Shown here: one piece after another, positions 8,766-17,922 of the stretch
Position numbering within the stretch: position 1 is the stretch's first letter
Layout of the letters: each line of letters begins with the position of its first letter
Notes under the pieces: generated by a model
Databases searched by the model: none
Told to the model about the DNA's origin: nothing
Seen by the model: only the letters and a program-made list of their open reading frames with translations
Assembly: GCA_030645355.1 (NCBI GenBank)
Contig: JAUSNJ010000078.1
Span: 1-51,937, forward strand
DNA from: Rhodoferax sp.
Lineage (GTDB): Bacteria > Pseudomonadota > Gammaproteobacteria > Burkholderiales > Burkholderiaceae_C
Length of the DNA: 51,937 nucleotides
Reading direction: 5' to 3'
Translations under genes and position numbers: made by a program

Positions 8766-11185
8766 GTCGGACTACCGGTTACGTTCCAGATGCTGTGCGC
8801 ATACTGTGCGATGGTGTGGTCCGACGAGAATACGCCCATCGCCGCCACGTTGGCAATGGCACAGCGCGTCCAGTCTTCGCTTCGTTGATACAAGTCATCC
8901 ACGCGCAGCTGCGCCGCCACATAGCTGGCGTGGTCGGCCAGCAGGAAATAGCGGTCTTTAGTGCCCAGCAGGCTGTCGACCAGCTCGGTGTAGCGCCCGG
9001 GATCGTCCGGCGAAAAGTAGCCTTGTGCAATGGCATCGATGACGCCTTGCAGCACCGGGTTATCGTGCAGCGCCGTGTCACTGTGGTAGCCGCTCTGCTC
9101 CAGCGCCGCCACCTCCGGGGTCTTCAAGCCGAAGATGAAAATATTGTCATCGCCCACGGCCTGGCGGATTTCGATGTTGGCGCCGTCATCGGTGCCAATG
9201 GTCAGCGCCCCGTTCATGGACAGCTTCATGTTGCCGGTGCCCGACGCCTCGGTCCCGGCCGTGGAGATTTGCTCCGACAGGTCGGCGCCCGGCATGATGG
9301 TCTCGGCCACCGACACGCCATAGTTGGGAATGAACACCACCTTCAGTTTGTCGCCAACGCGTGCGTCGTTGTTCACCACCTGGGCGACGTCGTGGATCAG
9401 GCGGATGATGGTCTTGGCCATGCGGTAGCTGGAAGCCGCCTTTCCGGCAAAGATGACGGTGCGGGGCTGCCACGCGGCCTGTGGATTCGCCAGGATCGCC
9501 TGGTAGCGGGTGATGACATGCAGCACGTTGAGCAACTGGCGCTTGTACTCGTGGATGCGTTTGACCTGCACGTCGAACAGGCTGGTCGGGTCGACGGTGA
9601 TGCCCGTGGTCCTGGCAATGTAGGCGGCCAGGCGCTCCTTGTTGGCGGCCTTGACGGCACTGAAGGCGGCACGAAACGATGCATCCGCCGCCAGAGGAGC
9701 GATGCGCTGCAGATCCGTCAGGTCCAGGCGCCACTGGCTGCCGATGCGCTGGTCCAGCAGACTGGCCAAGCCGGGGTTGCATTGCGCCAGCCAGCGCCGC
9801 GGCGTGACGCCATTGGTCACATTGACAAAGCGCTGGGGCCAGATCGCCGCAAAGTCAGCGAACAGGGTTTGCACCAGCAGATCCGAGTGCAATGCAGAGA
9901 CGCCGTTGACGGTGTGGCTGCCAACAATGGACAGGTTGGCCATGCGCACGCGGCGCTCGCCGGACTCGTCGATCAGCGACAGGCGCGACAGGAAGTCGTG
10001 GTCGCCAGGCCGGTGGGCCGCGGCCAGCAACAAAAAGTCGTGGTTGATGCGCAGAATGATGTCCAGGTGGCGCGGCAGCAGGCGCTGCATCAGCGCCAAG
10101 GGCCAGGTCTCCAGCGCCTCGGGCATCAGGGTGTGGTTGGTGTACGAGAACGTCTGCGTGCACAGCGACCACGCGGTATCCCAGGCCAGGCCGTGCTCGT
10201 CACACAGCAGGCGCATCAGCTCGGCCACGCTCATGGCGGGGTGGGTGTCGTTGAGGTGGATGGCAACTTTCTCGGGCAGATTCAGCAGGCTGTCGTTCTC
10301 GCTCAGGTGCCGTTTGACCAGGTCCTGCATCGCGGCGCTGACCAGGAAGTATTCCTGTTTGAGGCGCAGTTCGCGCCCAGCATCGGTGCTGTCATTGGGG
10401 TACAGCACCCAGGAAATGCTCTCACACTGGTTCTTGTACGCAGCGGCGGCGGCGATGTCGCCGGCATTAAAGGCCTGTAGATCCAGCGCTTGCGGGGCCA
10501 ACGCCTTCCACAGGCGCAGGGTGCTGACGCGCTGGGTGCCGTGGCCGGGCACCACCATGTCATGGGCGCGAGCCAACACCGTGCTGCCGTTGCTCCAGAC
10601 GGGCTTGCCGTCCACACACTCGACTGTGCCACCCAGGCGCACCGTGTAGGTGTCTTGGGGGCGCGCAAACTCCCAGGGCGTGCCACCCACCAGCCAGGCG
10701 TCCGGCCCTTCTGTCTGGGCGCCGTTGTCCAGGTGCTGGGCAAACATGCCGAATTCGTAGCGCAGACCGTAGCCAAACGACGGCAATCCCAGCGTGGCCA
10801 TGGAGTCCAGAAAACACGCTGCCAGACGACCCAGGCCACCGTTGCCCAGCGCGGCGTCGGGCTCGTGCTCCATGGCGTCTTCCAGCGTGTGGGCATGGGC
10901 TTGCAGGGCCTCGGCGGCCGGACCAGTGAGGTCCAGCGCATCCAGCGCGTTGGACAGGGAGCGCCCCATCAGGAATTCCATCGACAGGTAGTACACCCGC
11001 TTCGGCCTGGCCTGGCTATCTGCCGCCTGGGTGGCAGACCAGCGGCCAGCCAACTGTTCGCGCGCAAAGTGCGACAGCGTCTGCATCTGGTCCTGCAGAC
11101 TGACTGGTCGATGGTTTGAATCGATCTTTTCGCTCAGGCGCAGATGGGAGGGTGACACCGGGTTCAGATTAGCGGGACGGGGCAT
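8762..11185 (-). CDS. malP: Maltodextrin/glycogen phosphorylase (GT35)
   Basis: 807 residues, typical of MalP/GlgP. The pyridoxal-phosphate region reads EASGTGNMKLSMNGALTIG, and the N-terminal half has MEFLMGRSL and GNGGLGRLAACFLDS. The enzyme removes glucose from the non-reducing end of alpha-1,4-glucans using phosphate, giving glucose-1-phosphate in the cytoplasm. A GGAG lies about eight bases before the ATG at 11185. It is the first gene of malP-malQ-amylase, and the upstream region carries two copies of the repeated 6-3-6 palindrome. malP is preferred over glgP because malQ is coupled to it and no glycogen synthesis genes are present. Confidence 0.95.
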   Translation of the reverse strand: MPRPANLNPVSPSHLRLSEKIDSNHRPVSLQDQMQTLSHFAREQLAGRWSATQAADSQARPKRVYYLSMEFLMGRSLSNALDALDLTGPAAEALQAHAHTLEDAMEHEPDAALGNGGLGRLAACFLDSMATLGLPSFGYGLRYEFGMFAQHLDNGAQTEGPDAWLVGGTPWEFARPQDTYTVRLGGTVECVDGKPVWSNGSTVLARAHDMVVPGHGTQRVSTLRLWKALAPQALDLQAFNAGDIAAAAAYKNQCESISWVLYPNDSTDAGRELRLKQEYFLVSAAMQDLVKRHLSENDSLLNLPEKVAIHLNDTHPAMSVAELMRLLCDEHGLAWDTAWSLCTQTFSYTNHTLMPEALETWPLALMQRLLPRHLDIILRINHDFLLLAAAHRPGDHDFLSRLSLIDESGERRVRMANLSIVGSHTVNGVSALHSDLLVQTLFADFAAIWPQRFVNVTNGVTPRRWLAQCNPGLASLLDQRIGSQWRLDLTDLQRIAPLAADASFRAAFSAVKAANKERLAAYIARTTGITVDPTSLFDVQVKRIHEYKRQLLNVLHVITRYQAILANPQAAWQPRTVIFAGKAASSYRMAKTIIRLIHDVAQVVNNDARVGDKLKVVFIPNYGVSVAETIMPGADLSEQISTAGTEASGTGNMKLSMNGALTIGTDDGANIEIRQAVGDDNIFIFGLKTPEVAALEQSGYHSDTALHDNPVLQGVIDAIAQGYFSPDDPGRYTELVDSLLGTKDRYFLLADHASYVAAQLRVDDLYQRSEDWTRCAIANVAAMGVFSSDHTIAQYAHSIWNVTGSPT

Positions 11186-11210
11186 TCAGAGCACTCCAAA
11201 ACAACGTAAA

Positions 11211-11225
11211 TGTAGTAAAACAACA
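11211..11225. promoter_or_regulatory. Putative sugar-regulon operator upstream of malP (site 1)
   Basis: TGTAGTAAAACAACA, a 6-3-6 near-palindrome matching TGTAGT-n3-ACTACA at 11 of 12 arm positions. It lies 26-40 bases before the malP start codon, where a repressor would block transcription. Confidence 0.6.
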
Positions 11226-11300
11226 AGTGTAGTCTACCACCACCCACAAGGAGTCACCCACGGGAAAACACTAACAATTACCCACACTTTCGCCAGGAAA

Positions 11301-11315
11301 TGTAGTCAAATTACT
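11301..11315. promoter_or_regulatory. Weaker copy of the operator motif upstream of malP (site 2)
   Basis: TGTAGTCAAATTACT matches the consensus perfectly in the left arm and at 4 of 6 positions in the right arm. It lies between malP and the preceding glk-rpiR gene. The opposite strand of this site contains TTGACT, which could be a -35 box, but no convincing -10 was found. Confidence 0.35.
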
Positions 11316-11356
11316 GTTTAAACGGCCGAATCGAACAACAAGATCCGGGCCCGCCA

Positions 11357-13276
11357 CTAGCGGCTGTGCGAGGTCAGATGCGCCAAAGGACCGGCAGCAC
11401 TGACACCCGGCGCCTTACGGCGCGCGCCCGACGTGGACTGGCCCGGAGCCACCTCGTCCAGGCCCATGGTGGCATCGCTACCCAAGGCGGGAACGCTGGT
11501 GCCCCGGTGCAGGGTGACACCCACCACCAGAATATCCACCATCAGCAGGTGCAGGATGCGGCTGATCATCGGCACTTGGGTGGCGATGTCCTCCACATGG
11601 TCCACGATCAACGCCAGGTCGGCCTTGCGCGCCAGTGGCGACTGGCTTTCGGTAATGGCCACAACCTTGGCACCGCGCTCTTGCGCTGCTTCCGCCACGG
11701 CCAACAACTCGGCAATGCGTCCGCTGCTGCTGATGATGAGCACCACGTCATCCGGGCGCAGCAGCTGGGCGGACAGGGTTTGCAAGCGGGGGTCGGTATA
11801 GGCCACGGCCGACACCCCGACCCGCAAAAACTTGAATTGCGCGTCACTGGCGACGGCGCCGTAGTGACCCACCGCATAGATTTCGAGTCGCCGCGCATCC
11901 GCAATCATGCGCATGGCGCGGTCCATGCTGTCACGGTTCAAGTGGTCGCGCGCCTGCAGAATGGCCGACGCGGTGTTGCCCAGCACCTTGGCACCGAGCT
12001 CCAGCATGGAGTCCTTGCCGGTAACCTGGGTGTGGGTAATGGGAATGGTGCCGGTCAGGCCCGAAGCCAGGCGCAGCTTGAAATCCGACAGGCCTTCACA
12101 ACCCAGTGAACGACAGAACCGGATGACGGTGGGCTGGCTGACATCGGCCGAACGCGCAATCGTGGCAATCGGGTCATTCAGCGCCGAGCGGGGTTGCGCC
12201 AGTACGTGCTGTGCAACCCGCTGCTCGGCGGGCGACAGGTTGACCAGGGCACGGCGGATCTGCGCCAGAATGGCCGAGCCGCTGGCGCCGTCAAGCTCAC
12301 GCAACTGCGACGACAAAATAACGGCCGCACCCAGCAGCGTGGCATTGGTTGCGGTGATGACGAAGGTCGGGATGCCCTTCATGTAATCCGTAAAGCGCCC
12401 CTTGTCTTCAAAGCGCTCCCGAAACGGGCTCTGGTCGAAATACAGCCCCAGGCGGGGCACGATGCCGCCACCAATGTAGATACCACCAAAGGCACCCTGG
12501 CTGACCGCCAGATTGGCCGCGGCCGTGCCCAAAATAGCGCAAAACACATCGATGGTTTCCTTGCACAGCGGGTCGCTGCCCTCCAGCGCCAGGCGGGTGA
12601 TCTCAGGTGCGTCCAGCGTGCGCTCGGGCAGGCCCGCGCGGTCGGTCAGCGCGCGAAAAATCAGCTCAATCCCGGAGCCCGACAGCAAGCGCTCAAACGA
12701 CACGTGCTGATAGGTGCGCCAGGCGTATTGCAGGATGGCAATCTCACGTTCGTCGTGCGGCGAAAAGCTGGTGTGTCCACCCTCGGTCCCCAATGCGATC
12801 CAGCCGTCATCCGCCGGGATCAGACCGGACACGCCCAGGCCAGTACCCGCGCCGATGAGCCCCACCACACTGCGCGGCACCGCGGTACCACCACCAAACT
12901 GGCGGCGCTGTTGCGACGTCAGCGTGGGAACGGCCATGGCCAGGGCCGTGAAGTCATTGACCACCACCAGATTGTCAAAATTTAGGCGCTGGCGCATCTG
13001 CTCGATCGAGAACTGCCAGTGGTAATTGGTCATGCGCACCTGGTCGCCCGCGACCGGGTTGGCAATGGCCACTGCCGCCTGCTTGATGTCGCCAGGCGCC
13101 ACCCCCTTGAGTCCGGCCAGGTAGGCCGTGATGGCCGCATGAAAGTCCGCAAAATCCTCGCAGCGCAAGGACTCCGTCTGTTCAAAAACGTGGGGGGCCA
13201 CCTCCAGCGCAAACCGGGCGAATGTGCCGCCAATGTCGGCAATCAGGCGCGGGTGGTCAAAACGCGGTTCGGACAT
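11357..13276 (-). CDS. glk-rpiR: Bifunctional glucokinase / RpiR-family transcriptional regulator
   Basis: 639 residues in two parts. Residues 1 to about 330 are a ROK-independent glucokinase: phosphate-binding IADIGGTFARFAL, catalytic VVNDFTALA and GAGTGLGVSGL. Residues about 340-600 are an RpiR/HexR-type regulator: a helix-turn-helix (SADVSQPTVIRFCRSLG) and a sugar-phosphate isomerase (SIS) domain (IYAVGHYGAVASD, VLIISSSGRIAELL). This fusion is known in Burkholderiales. It phosphorylates glucose to glucose-6-phosphate and probably senses a sugar phosphate to control transcription. It is the only DNA-binding protein inside the sugar locus, so it is the best candidate for reading the repeated palindromes. 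GGGAAG precedes the ATG. Confidence 0.94.
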   Translation of the reverse strand: MSEPRFDHPRLIADIGGTFARFALEVAPHVFEQTESLRCEDFADFHAAITAYLAGLKGVAPGDIKQAAVAIANPVAGDQVRMTNYHWQFSIEQMRQRLNFDNLVVVNDFTALAMAVPTLTSQQRRQFGGGTAVPRSVVGLIGAGTGLGVSGLIPADDGWIALGTEGGHTSFSPHDEREIAILQYAWRTYQHVSFERLLSGSGIELIFRALTDRAGLPERTLDAPEITRLALEGSDPLCKETIDVFCAILGTAAANLAVSQGAFGGIYIGGGIVPRLGLYFDQSPFRERFEDKGRFTDYMKGIPTFVITATNATLLGAAVILSSQLRELDGASGSAILAQIRRALVNLSPAEQRVAQHVLAQPRSALNDPIATIARSADVSQPTVIRFCRSLGCEGLSDFKLRLASGLTGTIPITHTQVTGKDSMLELGAKVLGNTASAILQARDHLNRDSMDRAMRMIADARRLEIYAVGHYGAVASDAQFKFLRVGVSAVAYTDPRLQTLSAQLLRPDDVVLIISSSGRIAELLAVAEAAQERGAKVVAITESQSPLARKADLALIVDHVEDIATQVPMISRILHLLMVDILVVGVTLHRGTSVPALGSDATMGLDEVAPGQSTSGARRKAPGVSAAGPLAHLTSHSR

Positions 13277-13340
13277 GTATGCTTCCCTTTGTCATGGATT
13301 CGTCAAGGGTGAAAGCTTAACCGGCCAGCGCCCCCTGGGT

Positions 13341-14306
13341 TCAGGGCAGCGTGTCGAGCGCTCTGCCCGCTCCCACCAGAGCCGGTGTAGATGCCGTGAT
13401 GACCCACACCGGTAACGTGGAAAGCAGGGGCTGGTAGCGACCCTTGTTCTCAAAACTTTGCCGAAAGACAGCCGCGTCGAACGCAGTATCCAACCGGGGT
13501 ACCACGCCTCCACCAATGTAGACACCGCCCAGAGAGCCCAGCGTCAAGGCCAGATTGCCCGCGACATTGCCCAGAAAACGGGTGAAGTAGTGAACCGCCT
13601 GCACGCACTGCGCATCATCCCCGGCTATGGCCGCAGCGGTTACATCCGCCGGCTCCAGATCGCGTGCAGGCCAACCTTCCAGCACGCAAACGGCCTGGTA
13701 CATATTGACCAGCCCCGACCCCGACAGCACCCGCTCGGCACTAACGTGCGCAAACTTCTTGCGCAGTATCGACAACAGGCCGGCCTCTATGTCATCACTG
13801 GCAGACAGCGTGACGTGGCCACCCTCACCACTGAGGGCGCTATAGCGTCCCGTTGCATCAGGGACCAGACCCGATACACCCAAACCCGTGCCTGGGCCAA
13901 GCAATGCAATGGTGGCCCCCGCAATGGCCGCGCCACCGCCCAGGGGGCGCAGATCAGACGCCTTCAACGCTGGCAGACTCAGGGCCAGCGCAGTGAAGTC
14001 GTTGACCACCAGGCAGCGCTCCAGCGCCATGGCCTTCTGAAAAGCGGCAATGGAAAAACGCCAGGTACTGTTGGTCAGGCGCACCTCGTCACCGGTGATG
14101 GCCGTTGCTATTCCGATCCCGGCCCAAGCGGGGTTCTTGTGACCATGCGCGGCCAGGTACTTGGTGGCGGACTCCAGTATGGATGCGCTCGCCTCGCAGG
14201 GCTGAACCGAGACATCCTGCAGTTCGGCATCCGCCGAGCCCTGCCACGCCCAACGGGCGTTGGTACCACCAATGTCTCCCAACAACCTCGGATAGCCTTG
14301 ATTCAT
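13341..14306 (-). CDS. glk: Glucokinase (second copy)
   Basis: 321 residues from the ATG at 14306, chosen because AAGGA sits nine bases upstream; the TTG at 14312 is less likely. The glucokinase motifs LLGDIGGTNARWAW, VVNDFTALALSLPAL, GPGTGLGVSGLVP and VYIGGGVVPR are all present. It phosphorylates free glucose released by MalQ or amylases. It is homologous to the N-terminal part of the next gene, 64 bases downstream on the same strand, but has no regulatory domain. Confidence 0.94.
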   Translation of the reverse strand: MNQGYPRLLGDIGGTNARWAWQGSADAELQDVSVQPCEASASILESATKYLAAHGHKNPAWAGIGIATAITGDEVRLTNSTWRFSIAAFQKAMALERCLVVNDFTALALSLPALKASDLRPLGGGAAIAGATIALLGPGTGLGVSGLVPDATGRYSALSGEGGHVTLSASDDIEAGLLSILRKKFAHVSAERVLSGSGLVNMYQAVCVLEGWPARDLEPADVTAAAIAGDDAQCVQAVHYFTRFLGNVAGNLALTLGSLGGVYIGGGVVPRLDTAFDAAVFRQSFENKGRYQPLLSTLPVWVITASTPALVGAGRALDTLP

Positions 14307-14344
14307 GCCCAATGTCCTTCACGGCGGCCTGTGCAGGCCAAATT

Positions 14345-14359
14345 TGTAGTCAAAAAACA
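14345..14359. promoter_or_regulatory. Weak operator-like motif close to glk
   Basis: TGTAGTCAAAAAACA has a perfect left arm and 4 of 6 matches in the right arm of TGTAGT-n3-ACTACA. It lies about 40 bases before the glk start. Confidence 0.3.
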
Positions 14360-14451
14360 CAATGCGCAATGCAACGTTTCCAGCCACGGCGGCAAGAAAA
14401 CCATTGTCCATGCAAGAAGCTCCTACGGAACTTTAAAAAAATGTGCCCGAT

Positions 14452-14466
14452 GTTAGTAGAACAACA
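14452..14466. promoter_or_regulatory. Putative sugar-regulon operator upstream of glk
   Basis: GTTAGTAGAACAACA; it shares TAGTA(A/G)AACAACAA with the site upstream of malP. It lies downstream (in the glk direction) of the minus-strand terminator, so a glk promoter here would escape that terminator. Confidence 0.45.
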
Positions 14467-14506
14467 AACCATGCTCGACCCAACATCAAAAAAATTCCGC
14501 ATTCCC

Positions 14507-14537
14507 AAAAAAAACCCCATCGTTTTGACGATGGGGT
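14507..14537 (-). terminator. Rho-independent terminator on the minus strand with no gene before it
   Basis: A perfect 10-bp stem (ACCCCATCGT at 14514-14523 with ACGATGGGGT at 14528-14537), a four-base loop, and a run of eight Ts on the minus strand. It points towards glk but lies about 200 bases upstream of it. Confidence 0.8.
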
Positions 14538-14679
14538 AAACCTCTTGAGAACCCAACCAACGTAAAACCAAGTCGCAGGAATTTGTGATGCACAAACCCA
14601 CACACATCACACCACCCCACAACACCCAGCACCCTCGGCTGCAAGTTTGCACTCGTCAACCGAATTCACAAAACCTAAA

Positions 14680-14694
14680 TGTAGTTTGAGTACA
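14680..14694. promoter_or_regulatory. Putative sugar-regulon operator upstream of the TonB receptor
   Basis: TGTAGTTTGAGTACA matches TGTAGT-n3-ACTACA at 11 of 12 arm positions. It lies about 245 bases before the receptor start codon and could serve either divergent direction. Confidence 0.55.
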
Positions 14695-14938
14695 CACACA
14701 ACATAGCGATTTCGAAAAACGCGCTGAAGTGGCCGCAGTTTAGTCCATAAATGTTGTGTATTCCACAAAAATAAAGCAAAACTGCACAAACATTAAGCAG
14801 TTAAGGGTTTGTGCCTATGTCTGTGTATTTCTTGTTTTGGTACAAACGTGATGCAACCGAGGGTCGCAAGAACCACCGGTCGAGCCTTTGACGCCCCCTC
14901 AAAGAATGTGCAACAAAATGTGTTTCAGGAAAAAATTT

Positions 14939-17788
14939 ATGAAGAACGCCCCCTCCCAGCCCGCTGGCGCACCCCATGCGCGCAGCTCGCTGTTCAAGCT
15001 AGCCCCTATTGCCGCCGGTTGCGCCGTATTGATCATGACAACCAGCGGAGCCTATGCACAGGATGCAACCGCCCTGGGCACGGTGACCGTCACGGGTATC
15101 CGCAAGGGTATTGAAGCCGCGATTTCCACCAAGAAGAACTCCGATTCCATCGTTGATGCCATCTCCGCGGAAGACATTGGCAAGCTGCCCGACGCCACAG
15201 TTGCCGAGTCCATCGCCCGCTTGCCCGGTGTGACGGCCCAGCGCGACATGCGCACCGGCAAGGCATCGACCATCAGCATCCGCGGTATGTCGCCTGACTT
15301 CAACGGCTCCCTGTTGAATGGCCGCGAGCAAGCTTCCACTGGCGACAGCCGTGCCCCATCGTTCGACGTGTATCCCGCCGAATTGATGAGCGGTATCGTC
15401 GTGTACAAGACACCAGACGCAACGCTGGTTGGGCAAGGCCTGTCCTCCACAACCGACCTGCGCACACTCAAGCCCCTGGACTTTCCCGGCCGCACCATGG
15501 TTGTGAATTTGAAGAAGAAGACCAGCGGTATCGGCTCTGGTGCTCCCGAACAGGGCGACGGCAACACAGGCAGCTTCTCGTATGTAGACCAGTTCGCCGA
15601 CCGCACCATTGGTTTGGCCCTGGGCGTCACACGCAACCGCGATCGCAACAACCAACAGGTCAAGTTTGATTCATGGGGTGGATGGGCAGCCGACTGGAAC
15701 AACCCCGCCACAGGAACATCGGTCAAAGTACCCGGCGGTTTCAAGGCTGATGTGGAAACAACCGGTCAAGACCGCGATGCCGTGCTGGCCGTGTTGCAGT
15801 TCAATCCCAGCAAGGACTTCAAGACGACCATCGACGTCCTGTCCTCCAAGGGCAAGGGCACTTATCGCCGCACTGGCCTGGAAGGTGCGGTCGCTGGCGG
15901 TGCGGGTGACTATGATCCCGATGGCGTGCTGAGTAACGCAACCGTGGTGGGCGGTGTCGCCACATCCGGCACGATCAACAACTACAAGGGTGTGGTGCGC
16001 AACCACATGACCACGTACGACGACAGCCTGGTATCCATCGGACTGAACTCCAGCCTGAAGACCGGTTCCTGGACGACGACACTGGACCTGGCGAACTCCA
16101 AGGCAACGCGCGACGAGCAGCGCTACGAAACCACCGCGGGTCAACCCGGCGACTACAAAAACAGTCCTGGCGGTCTGCCACCCTTGGGCAGTATTTCCTG
16201 GACTGGGTTCAACGGCAGCAATTTCGCTGACGTGAAGTACACGACCAGCGTCAACTACGCTGATCGTTCAAAAATTGCACTGACCGACATCAACGGCTGG
16301 GGCGGTACCGACAATGGCGCACGTTTTGCACAGGCAGGCTATCTGGCACGCCCCAGCGAAACGGACACCGTCAACAACATCCGCCTGACCGAAAGCAAGG
16401 AACTGGATTGGGGTCCCCTGGTATCCGCCCAGTTTGGCATCAATGTTGCCAAGCGCGACAAGCAGCATTCCGCGCTGGAGTACACCTTGCAGATCGCCGG
16501 ACAGGGCGTGTTGGGCTCCGTCCCCATTCCCGGAACGACAACTCTCACAACGGCCAATGGTGTACCCATCGCCACGTTCGACCCAGCAGGAACCGAAGGC
16601 AGCATTTACAGCCTGGTGAACAAGGTTGACGGCGGCATTGTCGACAAGCAATGGGGTGTCACGGAAGACGTCACCACCACGTTCATCAAGGGTGACATCG
16701 ACAGCACCGTGATGGGCATGCCCTTGCGCGGCAACATCGGCACCCAGTTTGTCAACACCAAGCAGAACTCAACCGGTGTGACGTACAACTCCAGCAACTG
16801 CCAGAAGACAGCGGCCACCTGCCCCACCAACAACGTATCGTTTGGCACCAGCTACTCGGACGTGCTGCCCAGCATGAACCTGGCCCTGAGCCTGCCGAAC
16901 GACCAGGTCCTGCGCTTTGCAGCAGCCAAGGTCATGGCGCGCCCCTCCATGGCAGACATGAAGGCAACCGGCAGCTTCAACCTGTCCCAGAGTGGTGACG
17001 ACGCGGCCAACCCGGTTTTGCGCGGTAGCGGTGGCAACCCCTACCTGGAACCTTTCCGCGCCAACGCCTACGACCTCTCGTTCGAAAAGTACTTTGGCAA
17101 GAAGGGCGTGATCAGCGTGGCTGCGTTCTACAAGAACCTGGATAGCTACATCCTGTCAATTGGACGCCAGGTTGACTTCGCGCCCTACATTACGCCCTCC
17201 ACTTCGCTGCCCTCAACGGGTATATATGCAGGTTCAACCAAGGGTATCTGGACCAACAAAGTGAACGGCACCGGCGGCAAGATCCAAGGCTATGAAATCA
17301 ACTTGGACGTGCCCTTCTCGCTGGCCTCCAGCGCGCTGGACGGTTTTGGTGTGCAGATGAACTTCTCGGACACCACCAGCGACGTCAAGCTGCCATCAAG
17401 CACGGTGGACGGTAAGGACCTGGGTGCCAGCATTCCGTTGCCAGGCCTGTCACGCACGGTGCGCAATATGAAGCTGTACTATGAAGCCAATGGCTTCCAG
17501 ATCGGCTTGGCTCAAAAGACGCGTTCTTCGTTCATCGGCGAAATCACCGAATTCGAAGATTCGAAGAAGACCACCTGGATCAAGGGTGAAACCATTGTGG
17601 ACTTGCAGTTGGCCTACGAGTTCCAGACGGGCTACTTCAAAGGCTTGTCGCTCACCCTGTCGGCAAACAACTTCACCGACGCGAAGTTCCAACGCATGAA
17701 GGTTGACGACACGACCGGCGAAGAAACAGTGGTTGACACCGTGCAGTACGGCAAGACTTACAACTTCGGTCTGAACTACAAGTTCTAA
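14939..17788 (+). CDS. TonB-dependent outer-membrane receptor, probable alpha-glucan/maltodextrin transporter
   Basis: 949 residues from the ATG at 14939, preceded by AGGA; the longer frame from 14888 lacks a signal. The signal peptide ends AYAQD. A likely TonB box (GTVTVTGIR) is followed by the plug domain (SIVDAISAEDIGKLPD, SIRGMSPDFNGSLLNGRE) and the beta-barrel, ending in YNFGLNYKF with the usual terminal Phe. The plug matches the long receptor subfamily common in Xanthomonas and Caulobacter carbohydrate loci. No SusD partner is present, as usual in proteobacteria. The maltodextrin substrate is inferred only from the flanking genes. It heads a plus-strand cluster with the halogenase and the S9-like protein. 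Confidence 0.93.
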   Translation: MKNAPSQPAGAPHARSSLFKLAPIAAGCAVLIMTTSGAYAQDATALGTVTVTGIRKGIEAAISTKKNSDSIVDAISAEDIGKLPDATVAESIARLPGVTAQRDMRTGKASTISIRGMSPDFNGSLLNGREQASTGDSRAPSFDVYPAELMSGIVVYKTPDATLVGQGLSSTTDLRTLKPLDFPGRTMVVNLKKKTSGIGSGAPEQGDGNTGSFSYVDQFADRTIGLALGVTRNRDRNNQQVKFDSWGGWAADWNNPATGTSVKVPGGFKADVETTGQDRDAVLAVLQFNPSKDFKTTIDVLSSKGKGTYRRTGLEGAVAGGAGDYDPDGVLSNATVVGGVATSGTINNYKGVVRNHMTTYDDSLVSIGLNSSLKTGSWTTTLDLANSKATRDEQRYETTAGQPGDYKNSPGGLPPLGSISWTGFNGSNFADVKYTTSVNYADRSKIALTDINGWGGTDNGARFAQAGYLARPSETDTVNNIRLTESKELDWGPLVSAQFGINVAKRDKQHSALEYTLQIAGQGVLGSVPIPGTTTLTTANGVPIATFDPAGTEGSIYSLVNKVDGGIVDKQWGVTEDVTTTFIKGDIDSTVMGMPLRGNIGTQFVNTKQNSTGVTYNSSNCQKTAATCPTNNVSFGTSYSDVLPSMNLALSLPNDQVLRFAAAKVMARPSMADMKATGSFNLSQSGDDAANPVLRGSGGNPYLEPFRANAYDLSFEKYFGKKGVISVAAFYKNLDSYILSIGRQVDFAPYITPSTSLPSTGIYAGSTKGIWTNKVNGTGGKIQGYEINLDVPFSLASSALDGFGVQMNFSDTTSDVKLPSSTVDGKDLGASIPLPGLSRTVRNMKLYYEANGFQIGLAQKTRSSFIGEITEFEDSKKTTWIKGETIVDLQLAYEFQTGYFKGLSLTLSANNFTDAKFQRMKVDDTTGEETVVDTVQYGKTYNFGLNYKF

Positions 17789-17798
17789 GCGCAGGGGC

Positions 17799-17828
17799 AC
17801 CCTGCTGCTGCACGGGCGGCAGCAGGGT
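17799..17828 (+). other. Hairpin after the TonB receptor (first of two)
   Basis: Perfect 10-bp stem, ACCCTGCTGC with GCAGCAGGGT, 10-base loop, no T-run. Probably an mRNA-stabilising or attenuating structure rather than a full terminator. Confidence 0.55.
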
Positions 17829-17855
17829 CCTCTATCCGCGTGACCAGACACTGAA

Positions 17856-17885
17856 AAACCCTGTTGGCTTCGGCACGCAGGGTTT
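17856..17885 (+). terminator. Possible attenuator/weak terminator between receptor and halogenase
   Basis: Stem AAACCCTG with CAGGGTTT, 14-base loop, followed by the T-rich GATTCTTTATAG. The CAGGGT arm could also pair with ACCCTG of the preceding hairpin, so the two structures may be mutually exclusive. Confidence 0.45.
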
Positions 17886-17922
17886 GATTCTTTATAGTTA
17901 TTCCCTTTTGCGCCTGTATCCC

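Larger units (their letters stand above)
14307..14938. other. Divergent control region between glk and the TonB receptor
   Basis: 632 bases without a convincing gene; open frames here look random. It holds three copies of the sugar-regulon palindrome (14345-14359, 14452-14466, 14680-14694), a strong minus-strand terminator (14507-14537) and AT-rich stretches where the two divergent promoters must lie. I could not place convincing -35/-10 pairs for either direction. Confidence 0.7.

Noticed and set aside
8795..10480. 561-residue plus-strand frame under malP
   Set aside because: Antisense shadow of malP; composition is unlike a real protein and there is no ribosome site.
14350..14789. Small frames in the glk-receptor spacer as genes
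   Set aside because: Low-complexity products, no ribosome sites, and the terminator at 14507-14537 cuts through one of them.
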